Positions 7,979 to 14,252 of a stretch of DNA of 22,230 bases are shown piece after piece (position 1 is the stretch's first letter; the number at the start of each line of letters is the position of its first letter). The notes beneath the pieces were generated by a model. That model had not been told where the DNA came from, ran no database searches, and saw nothing but the letters and a program-made list of their open reading frames with translations. A program made the translations under genes and the position numbers. Source of the DNA: CAZWDL01 sp964632995 (lineage in GTDB: Bacteria > Bacteroidota > Bacteroidia > Chitinophagales > Saprospiraceae); the NCBI GenBank assembly GCA_964632995.1, contig CAZWDL010000119.1:1-22230 (forward strand), in the 5' to 3' direction.

Positions 7979-7997
7979 CTAGTGGCTTCGGCACTAG
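7979..7997. repeat. Dispersed 19-nt palindrome, copy 1
   Basis: CTAGTG (7979-7984) and CACTAG (7992-7997) are complementary arms around GCTTCGG. The element matches 17 of 19 positions with the hairpin at 21389-21407 between leuC and leuD. It lies in a GC-rich part (about 7865-7997) of the lacI-kinase gap that holds no gene. Confidence 0.55.
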
Positions 7998-8080
7998 GCA
8001 GCACAATCTACTACAAGAATGCATATATTGCGCCGGGAAAAAGTTACAATCAATTACATAAAAGTGACCTGCTGCGGCAA

Positions 8081-8088
8081 CAAAAATA
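8081..8088 (-). promoter_or_regulatory. Candidate -7 box for the lacI gene
   Basis: On the minus strand this reads TATTTTTG, a full match to the Bacteroidota TAnnTTTG -7 box, pointing toward the regulator. No exact TTG at -33 was found, and the predicted -33 area overlaps the first operator (8101-8114). That would permit autoregulation. Confidence 0.4.
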
Positions 8089-8100
8089 TAAAACTTTCTA

Positions 8101-8114
8101 TGTGTGCGAACACG
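8101..8114. promoter_or_regulatory. LacI-type operator O1
   Basis: GTGT-GCGA-ACAC (8102-8113) is a palindrome of the LacI-family type with a central CG. The 13-mer at 8101-8113 is the exact reverse complement of 8133-8145, so the two sites together form a perfect inverted repeat. Confidence 0.7.
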
Positions 8115-8130
8115 AAAATATACATTTCCA

Positions 8131-8146
8131 TTGTGTTCGCACACAC
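8131..8146. promoter_or_regulatory. LacI-type operator O2
   Basis: GTGT-TCGC-ACAC (8133-8144) is the second palindrome. Its centre is 31 bp from that of O1, about three helical turns, placing both on one DNA face. It lies just upstream of the -7 box at 8164 and so overlaps the expected -33 region of the kinase promoter. Confidence 0.7.
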
Positions 8147-8163
8147 CTTTATTATAATATCCC

Positions 8164-8171
8164 TATATTTG
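8164..8171 (+). promoter_or_regulatory. Candidate -7 box for the kinase operon
   Basis: TATATTTG fully matches TAnnTTTG and sits 53 nt before the kinase start codon. No TTG lies at the usual distance upstream; the region there is operator O2, so promoter strength is uncertain. Confidence 0.5.
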
Positions 8172-8224
8172 CTGCTGGCCCGAAATTGAATATACATTGT
8201 TGCACACTGTAAACGAACAAAATT

Positions 8225-9187
8225 TTGGAATTCGCCGCAAGTATTGATATTGGGGGAACCGTTACCAAGATAGCGCTGGTGTCTTCCTCAGGAGTCATTA
8301 TTTCCCGAAAAGAACTATCTACGCAATCCAGCCAAAGTGTTAAGGCATATTTTCAGGCCATTTATGATCAGATTGATCAGCTGCTGCAAGAGCAGGGTAA
8401 TCCCAAACTGGCCGGCATAGGAATCGGTGCTCCCGGCTGCAATGAACGGCTGGGTACTATTGAGCGCACCGCCAACCTGCTCATCAAGGAAGCAGTTCCT
8501 ATCAGAGATATTTTTGCCCGCCATTATGAAGTTCCCGCTTATTTGATCAAAGATTCCAATGCAGCTGCGCTGGGAGAACACCTTTTCGGCGGAGCCGTGG
8601 ACATGCAAAACTTTTTACTTTTGACGCTGGGTACCGGCCTTGGCTGCGGCTTTTTTATCAACGGGCAGTTGGTGCGTGGCGAGCACGGGCTGGCCAGTGA
8701 ACTGGGGCACATCACTGTCACCCCGGACGGGCGCCGCTGCGGCTGTGGCCGGCGGGGTTGTTTTGAAACCTATGTCTCTGCCACGGGAATTAAGCGAACC
8801 GTATTCGAGCTGCTGGGCAGAGAGCTTACAAAAAGTGAGCTGCGCCACTTCAGTTTCGCAGAGATGACGGCGCGGCATATATACGAAGCGGCCGGCCGGG
8901 GCGACGAAGTAGCCATCGAAGCCTTTCGCAGAACAGCTGAAATACTGGCACTCAAAATTGCGGACCTCGCCGCCGCCTTTGATCCGGAAGCGGTATTTCT
9001 TTCCGGCGGGCTGGCGCAAGCCGGCGATCTGTTGTTGGCCCCAACCGCAGCTTTTCTGGATCAACAAGTCCTCTATCTGATGAAGGGAAAGATCCGGGTG
9101 TTGCCGTCTCAGTTGGGAGCCAATGATGCCGCCCTGCTCGGAGCCGCCTCCCTAGCATTGCACAATCAAAAAGAAAAAATACTATGA
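8225..9187 (+). CDS. ROK-family sugar kinase (probable N-acetylhexosamine or glucosamine kinase)
   Basis: The protein has 320 residues. DIGGTVTK at 8-15 is the phosphate-binding loop. Asp110 in KDSNAAALGE is the expected catalytic base. LTLGTGLGCG at 134-142 is the second nucleotide motif. His162 with Cys172, Cys174 and Cys179 (CGCGRRGC) is the ROK zinc site, which marks this as a kinase-type member rather than a degenerate regulator; there is no N-terminal DNA-binding domain. The start is TTG at 8225: an in-frame TAA lies 12 nt upstream and no ATG precedes the phosphate loop. The stop overlaps the next start by 4 bp (ATGA), so translation is probably coupled. Neighbours point to an amino sugar as substrate; ROK specificity cannot be read from sequence. 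Confidence 0.88.
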   Translation: MEFAASIDIGGTVTKIALVSSSGVIISRKELSTQSSQSVKAYFQAIYDQIDQLLQEQGNPKLAGIGIGAPGCNERLGTIERTANLLIKEAVPIRDIFARHYEVPAYLIKDSNAAALGEHLFGGAVDMQNFLLLTLGTGLGCGFFINGQLVRGEHGLASELGHITVTPDGRRCGCGRRGCFETYVSATGIKRTVFELLGRELTKSELRHFSFAEMTARHIYEAAGRGDEVAIEAFRRTAEILALKIADLAAAFDPEAVFLSGGLAQAGDLLLAPTAAFLDQQVLYLMKGKIRVLPSQLGANDAALLGAASLALHNQKEKIL

Positions 9188-11133
9188 CCGCAGGCGCCAA
9201 CAATTTCAATATGGACTACCTGAAGTACCAACTCCGGTCTTTTGAAAAGATCCCCACCAAGGTATGGGAAGATTCCCGGGAGGCTTCCAAACACGTAGCC
9301 CGCTCCATCGCGCTGACCATCCGGCAACGGCAGCAGGAGGGAGAAAATACCGTACTAGGACTGGCTACCGGTTCTACGCCGATCAAAGTCTACGACGAAC
9401 TGGTTCGTATGCACAAGGAGGAAGACCTGAGTTTTCAAAACGTCATCACCTTCAACCTCGACGAGTATTACCCCATGCAGCCCGAAGCCCAACAGAGCTA
9501 CGTGCGCTTTATGAAGGAGTACCTCTTTGATCACGTCGACATCAAGTGGGAGAATGTGCATATTCCGGATGGCACCATTCCCCTCGACGAAGTCGAACGC
9601 TACTGCGAACAGTACGAGAAAAGAATTGAGGAAGAAGGGGGTATCGACATACAGCTCCTCGGCATCGGCCGTACCGGGCACATAGGGTTCAACGAACCGG
9701 GTAGCTGGGAATCCTCCGAAACCCGGATGGTGCGACTCGATAACATCACCCGCCGCGACGCGCTCAAAGACTTTCAGCGCGAAGAGGATGTCCCTTACCG
9801 GGCTATCACCATGGGAATACAAACGATTTTGAAGGCTAAAGCTATCTATCTGCTGGGATGGGGACAGCACAAGGCTGAAGTGCTGAGAAAAGCCATCGAA
9901 GGAAAGGTGACTGCGCAGGTCCCGGCTACTTTTCTGCAAAAGCACGATAATGTTAAAGCCATTCTCGACCGGGGGGCTGCCGAAGAACTCACCCGCTTCA
10001 GGGCCCCCTGGCTGATCGGCATGTGCAACTGGGATGAAGACCTGATCTGCAAAGCTGTCGTCTGGTTGTCACAGCAGGTCGACAAACCCATCCTTAAGCT
10101 CACCGATGAGGATTACGCCGAAAACAGTCTCAGCGACCTGATCGTCGAGTATGCCTCGGCTTATGATATCAACATCCGCATCTTCAACCGGCTTCAGCAT
10201 ACGATTACAGGTTGGCCGGGCGGCAAACCGAAGGCCGACGACAGTACCCGCCCCGAGCGGGCGACACCGGCCAAAAAGCGGGTCATCATTTTCAGCCCAC
10301 ATCCCGACGACGACGTTATCTCCATGGGCGGCACCTTCCTGCGCCTGGTAGAACAAGGTCACGACGTGCACGTCGCCTACCAGACTTCCGGCAATATCGC
10401 CGTACACGACCACGACGCCCTGCGCTTCATGGAATTCTACAAAGAGTTCAGTGAACGGCAAGGGATAGAATCTGAAAACAAGGATATCGACAAAATTTAT
10501 AAAAAGGTCCTCAGGTTCCTGAATAATAAGAAACCGAACCAGGTGGACATCCCCGAACTGCGTACGATCAAGGGACTCATGCGCCGGGGAGAAGCCCGCG
10601 CCGGCGCCCGCTTCTGCGGCCTGGATGATGACCACATCCATTTTCTCGATATGCCTTTCTACGAAACCGGCCGCTCCCGCAAAAACCCCCTTGGTGAAGC
10701 GGATATCAATATCGTTGCGGAACTGCTCGAAGCGGTGCAACCTCATCAGATGTACGCCGCCGGCGACCTGGCCGACCCCCATGGCACACACCGCGTATGC
10801 CTGGAGTCCATCTTCGAAGCCACGAAAAAACTCAAGAATAAAAAATGGATGAAGGACTGCTGGCTATGGCTCTATCGCGGCGCCTGGCACGAGTGGAGCG
10901 TTTATGAAATCGAGATGTGTGTACCGCTCAGCCCCAAGGAGCTGGCCAAAAAACGCCGGGCTATCTTTATGCACCAATCGCAAAAAGACCGCCCGCCCTT
11001 CCCCGGACAGGACGAACGCGAATTCTGGCAGCGCGCCGAAGATCGCAACCGCGCCACTGCCGAAACCTATCGCCGCCTCGGCCTGGCCGAATACGAAGCC
11101 ATGGAAGCATTCGTCCGCTGGAAGTTTAACTGA
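9184..11133 (+). CDS. Fusion of NagB-type glucosamine-6-phosphate deaminase and PIG-L/LmbE deacetylase
   Basis: The protein has 649 residues in two parts. Residues 14-300 are NagB-like: ATGSTP (61-66) binds phosphate, Asp93 in NLDEYY aligns with E. coli NagB Asp72, His166 with His143 and Glu171 with Glu148, but Thr164 (GRTGH) stands where E. coli has Asp141. Residues 366-560 are a PIG-L zinc deacetylase: HPDDD (373-377) supplies two ligands and the general base, and DPHGTH (531-536) the third ligand. The fusion is known in Bacteroidota, usually annotated simply as glucosamine-6-phosphate deaminase. Inferred role: deacetylate an N-acetyl-hexosamine phosphate, then isomerise and deaminate it toward fructose-6-P. 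The ATG at 9184 overlaps the kinase stop; an ATG at 9211 is a possible alternative. Confidence 0.9.
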   Translation: MTAGANNFNMDYLKYQLRSFEKIPTKVWEDSREASKHVARSIALTIRQRQQEGENTVLGLATGSTPIKVYDELVRMHKEEDLSFQNVITFNLDEYYPMQPEAQQSYVRFMKEYLFDHVDIKWENVHIPDGTIPLDEVERYCEQYEKRIEEEGGIDIQLLGIGRTGHIGFNEPGSWESSETRMVRLDNITRRDALKDFQREEDVPYRAITMGIQTILKAKAIYLLGWGQHKAEVLRKAIEGKVTAQVPATFLQKHDNVKAILDRGAAEELTRFRAPWLIGMCNWDEDLICKAVVWLSQQVDKPILKLTDEDYAENSLSDLIVEYASAYDINIRIFNRLQHTITGWPGGKPKADDSTRPERATPAKKRVIIFSPHPDDDVISMGGTFLRLVEQGHDVHVAYQTSGNIAVHDHDALRFMEFYKEFSERQGIESENKDIDKIYKKVLRFLNNKKPNQVDIPELRTIKGLMRRGEARAGARFCGLDDDHIHFLDMPFYETGRSRKNPLGEADINIVAELLEAVQPHQMYAAGDLADPHGTHRVCLESIFEATKKLKNKKWMKDCWLWLYRGAWHEWSVYEIEMCVPLSPKELAKKRRAIFMHQSQKDRPPFPGQDEREFWQRAEDRNRATAETYRRLGLAEYEAMEAFVRWKFN

Positions 11134-11153
11134 TCATACTTGACGCAAACTGG

Positions 11154-11172
11154 GTGGAGAGGATTCTCCAAC
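11154..11172 (+). terminator. Small hairpin after the NagB-PIG-L gene
   Basis: GGAGA (11156-11160) pairs with TCTCC (11165-11169) around a 4-nt loop, 20 nt after the stop codon. No T run follows, so it may stabilise the mRNA end rather than terminate. Confidence 0.3.
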
Positions 11173-11224
11173 CAACTAGCTTAGTATAAAAGTAAAGTTC
11201 ATACATTACTGTTCTTTTTGAGTG

Positions 11225-11256
11225 GAAGGGCTTACGCTGTGAGCCCCTTCTTTTTT
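11225..11256 (+). terminator. Rho-independent terminator of the kinase/NagB-PIG-L operon
   Basis: GAAGGGCT (11225-11232) pairs with AGCCCCTTC (11242-11250) with one bulged base, followed by six Ts (11251-11256). It separates the two-gene operon from the symporter gene, which therefore probably has its own promoter. Confidence 0.75.
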
Positions 11257-11330
11257 GACCAGCATAACCCCTTCAGGCAGCGCCTCCCAGGACGCCGCCT
11301 GAATTCATGGCCGCGGGGGTGGGTATTTGA

Positions 11331-11361
11331 CAACCATGAAGCCATGCAACCGTGCAACCAT
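11331..11361 (+). repeat. Short quasi-repeat in the symporter leader
   Basis: The units CAACCATG, CAACCGTG and CAACCATA follow one another with GCCATG between. The block lies about 45-75 nt upstream of the symporter start. Comparable word-like repeats precede other starts in this window. Confidence 0.4.
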
Positions 11362-11407
11362 AAAAACCATCGCACGATCAGTTGAAAAACAGCACAAACC
11401 CACAACA

Positions 11408-13204
11408 ATGAACCTAACGACTTTAGATTGGTCTTTTGTCTTCGGCTTCTTTATCATCTCACTGCTGATCGGCCTCTGGGCTTCCCGCAAATCGGGCAAG
11501 AGCTACGCCGAGTTTTTCCTCTCCGGGCGGCATATGCCCTGGTGGCTGCTCGGCGTCTCTATGGTCGCCACCACCTTTTCGGCCGACACCCCCAACCTGG
11601 TCACCGACATTGTTCGCAAGAACGGCATTGCCGGCAACTGGCAGTGGTGGGCCTTCCTGCTCACGGGTATGCTGACGGTATTCGTCTACGCCAAGCTCTG
11701 GCGACGCTCCGGCATCCTCACCGATCTGGAGTTCTACGAGTTGCGCTACCACGGCAAAGCCGCAGCTTTCCTGCGCGGTTTCCGGGCCATCTATCTCGGG
11801 GTGTTCTTCAACGTCATGATTATGGCCTCCGTTACGCTGGCGGCTATTAAGATAGGCGGCACCTTGCTGGGACTCAGCCCGGTGCAAACCGTACTGATCG
11901 CCTCCCTGGTGACGGTCGTGTATACCTCGCTGGGCGGTCTGCGCGGGGTAATCCTGACCGACTTTTTCCAGTTTATCATCGCTATGGTCGGTGTCGTCTG
12001 GGCGGCCATCATCATCGTCAACCTTCCCGAGGTCGGCGGATTGAGCAACTTGCTGGCGCACGAAGCGGTAGCGCCAAAGCTCGACTTCGTCCCGGATTTC
12101 AACAATATGGAAGTGCTGGTCCCGCTGTTCATCATCCCGCTGGCCGTACAGTGGTGGAGCGTCTGGTATCCCGGCGCCGAGCCCGGTGGCGGCGGCTACA
12201 TCGTACAGCGCATGCTTTCCGCTAAGGACGAAACCAACGCCGTGGCGGCCACGCTGTTCTTCAATATCGCGCACTACGCGCTGCGCCCCTGGCCCTGGTT
12301 GCTGATCGCCCTGGCCTCGGTGATTGTATTTCCCGACCTGGAATCCCTGCAGGCGGCCTTCCCCGATGTCAATGCCAATGTGATCAACGATGACCTGGCC
12401 TTCCCCGCCATGCTCACCTTTCTGCCTGCGGGGCTGCTGGGCCTGGTCATTGCCTCGCTCATCGCCGCCTTTATGTCGACGATCTCTACGCACCTGAACT
12501 GGGGCTCCTCCTACGTGGTCAACGATTTTTACAAAAGATTTGTCAATCCCGAAGCTACCGAAAAGCAGCTGGTCGCCTGGGGCCGTATCTCCACCGTGCT
12601 GCTCATGATCCTGGCCGCTTTGCTGGCCCTGGCCCTCAGCAATGCCCTGCAAGCCTTTAACATCCTGCTTCAGATCGGCGCCGGCACCGGCCTCATCTTC
12701 ATCCTGCGCTGGTTCTGGTGGCGCATCAACGCCTGGACGGAAATCTCCGCCATGATCGTCTCTTTCGTCATCGCCCTGGTCTTCGAGATCGGTTTCCCGG
12801 AGGTGCCCTCCCATATTAAATTGCTGACCGGCATCGGCGTTACCACCGCCGCCTGGCTGATCGTCACCTTCCTCACCAAACCCACCGACCAGGAAACGGC
12901 CATCGAGTTCTACCGCCTGATCAAACCCCATCCCGCCGGCTGGCGCCCCATTATCGAGCAGGGCCTCGCCGACGGCGACCTGGAACCCGAAGAGATTAAA
13001 CCGGGACAGCTTCCCCTGGAACTGGCTTGTATGTTCGCGGGAATCTTCCTCGTCTACGGCGCACTGTTCGCTACAGGCTTCTTCATCTACGGCGAGTTCA
13101 CCAACGGACTCATCGGCACGGCAGTGGCTACCGTCGCCGGCGTGTTCCTGATCCGCACCTGGAATACGATTTCAGGACGACGGGAAAGGGATCTTGGGGC
13201 TTGA
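11408..13204 (+). CDS. Sodium:solute symporter family (SSS) transporter
   Basis: The protein has 598 residues from the ATG at 11408; an upstream in-frame ATG at 11327 would add 27 polar residues before the first helix and is unlikely. About 13 or more membrane helices are evident. Family marks are the first-helix region (VFGFFIISLLIGLWASRKS), the FFLSGRHMPWWLLGVSMVATTFSADTP stretch around the substrate and sodium sites in helices 1-2, and the FMSTISTHLNWGSSYVVNDFY region in the later Na2-site helix. SSS members import sugars, amino acids or other solutes with sodium. Its position after the kinase and NagB-PIG-L genes suggests an amino sugar or other sugar as cargo, but this is inference and a terminator intervenes. 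Confidence 0.88.
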   Translation: MNLTTLDWSFVFGFFIISLLIGLWASRKSGKSYAEFFLSGRHMPWWLLGVSMVATTFSADTPNLVTDIVRKNGIAGNWQWWAFLLTGMLTVFVYAKLWRRSGILTDLEFYELRYHGKAAAFLRGFRAIYLGVFFNVMIMASVTLAAIKIGGTLLGLSPVQTVLIASLVTVVYTSLGGLRGVILTDFFQFIIAMVGVVWAAIIIVNLPEVGGLSNLLAHEAVAPKLDFVPDFNNMEVLVPLFIIPLAVQWWSVWYPGAEPGGGGYIVQRMLSAKDETNAVAATLFFNIAHYALRPWPWLLIALASVIVFPDLESLQAAFPDVNANVINDDLAFPAMLTFLPAGLLGLVIASLIAAFMSTISTHLNWGSSYVVNDFYKRFVNPEATEKQLVAWGRISTVLLMILAALLALALSNALQAFNILLQIGAGTGLIFILRWFWWRINAWTEISAMIVSFVIALVFEIGFPEVPSHIKLLTGIGVTTAAWLIVTFLTKPTDQETAIEFYRLIKPHPAGWRPIIEQGLADGDLEPEEIKPGQLPLELACMFAGIFLVYGALFATGFFIYGEFTNGLIGTAVATVAGVFLIRTWNTISGRRERDLGA

Positions 13205-13476
13205 GTGCCCGAGTTGTGGATAAGACCTGAAGGGAAAAGACTTCTACAAACAGTCTACTGTCGAGGATAAGAAAATTAATAGTCCGCAGAGAGACAACGC
13301 AAAGCATTTTACCTACGCCAATCAGACAGGCTCTGCGACCCTCTGGCGTGGGGCATCACCCTACTTGCAAAGCGAGTCACTCTCTTCGCGCGATCCGCTC
13401 ACGCCGGCATGGAACGCTCCACACTTTGCGCACTTGGCGTGCTTTGCGTGAGGAATCAAATATTCGCGCAGCCCAA
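13205..13476. other. Gene-free intergenic stretch with TTTGCG-rich short repeats
   Basis: About 270 bases between the symporter and a convergent membrane-protein gene. The right half contains repeated fragments such as CTTTGCG and GGCGTG (around 13322-13452), arranged like the degenerate repeats seen in other gaps of this window. No RNA gene or terminator was recognised. Confidence 0.4.
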
Positions 13477-13962
13477 CTACACCGCCCTTCCCATCCAACG
13501 CATCCACAGGGTCTGGTCAGCATGATATTTATAAAGCAGGAAAGAACCGATGGCCATAATGATTGGCGCGGGAAAAGCAGCACCGTATCCCAGCGGGACA
13601 ATAGCGATGAGGAAGACGACGCCCATAAGTGCTGCCACTTCGAAAAGACGGCCCCTACCCCACAGGGCAACCCCTACGAATACCTGCGCAATAGCGATCA
13701 GGGTGAGATACAGTTGCGCATGATCGGCAAAAGCACCGATGATAAAATCGCGATACCTTTCCCAGAAGGCGAACTCGGCGTAGTAGACATACTCTTCCGG
13801 GTCGTTGAGGGCGTAGAAGAGATTGAAAAAGCCGGCGAGCAAAAACATGCCGCCGAAAAGAAAGCGCCCCCAGTCGGGCCGCCGCCAGGCCAGCCAGGTC
13901 ATGCCGGCCGCAATGAGGTTGACGATAATAACAAAAGACAGTATGGTTGGGTCAGAGAGCAT
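13477..13962 (-). CDS. Hypothetical membrane protein, about five TM segments
   Basis: The protein has 161 residues with hydrophobic stretches at about 6-26, 33-51, 82-101, 106-125 and 130-146, and a charged, aromatic-rich section 52-81 (EYVYYAEFAFWERYRDF). This layout and the clean start MLSDPTILSF favour this strand over the longer overlapping plus-strand reading frame, which is polar and low in complexity. I do not recognise a named family. It is followed on the same strand side by nothing closely spaced; the DUF5686 gene lies 290 bases upstream, so an operon is doubtful. A tandem GCCAA-type repeat lies 28 nt upstream of its start. Confidence 0.65.
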   Translation of the reverse strand: MLSDPTILSFVIIVNLIAAGMTWLAWRRPDWGRFLFGGMFLLAGFFNLFYALNDPEEYVYYAEFAFWERYRDFIIGAFADHAQLYLTLIAIAQVFVGVALWGRGRLFEVAALMGVVFLIAIVPLGYGAAFPAPIIMAIGSFLLYKYHADQTLWMRWMGRAV

Positions 13963-13989
13963 AGTCTAGGGTTGAATTTAATACCGCGG

Positions 13990-14008
13990 TTGGCTGTTGG
14001 CCGTTGGC
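13990..14008 (-). repeat. Tandem GCCAAC-type repeat in the leader of the 161-residue protein gene
   Basis: On the minus strand three GCCAA units (GCCAAC-GGCCAAC-AGCCAA) occur in a row about 28 nt before the start codon at 13962. The rest of the gap 13963-14252 shows no gene and no clear terminator for the DUF5686 gene. Confidence 0.45.
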
Positions 14009-14252
14009 TCAAAACCGGGTGGAAAATTTCGATGCCGAAGAAAATAAAATATCACCGCAAAATACGCCTGTTGGGGACTGTTCTACACTGACTTTTGTCA
14101 CCCCCGGGAGCCAGGCAGGAGTAGACAGGGAGCAGCTGGCAGTTCCAAGCGGGGCAAATAGAACTTTTTGGCTTCGTCTGTACTCCCTGGCATCCACTTG
14201 GCATCCCCTTACCATTCAAAATCCACCCAGATGCACATCCAGCCCGCCCAGT

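Noticed and set aside
7859..8212. 117-residue plus-strand frame in the lacI-kinase gap
   Set aside because: It runs through operators, promoter boxes and a palindrome, and has no protein-like character.
11459..12931. 490-residue open frame on the minus strand under the symporter gene
   Set aside because: It is rich in Asp, Gly, Gln and His, without structure, and is the antisense of membrane-helix codons; the plus-strand symporter is unmistakable.
13348..14091. 247-residue plus-strand frame over the 161-residue protein gene
   Set aside because: Its composition is polar and irregular, while the minus strand encodes clean membrane helices.
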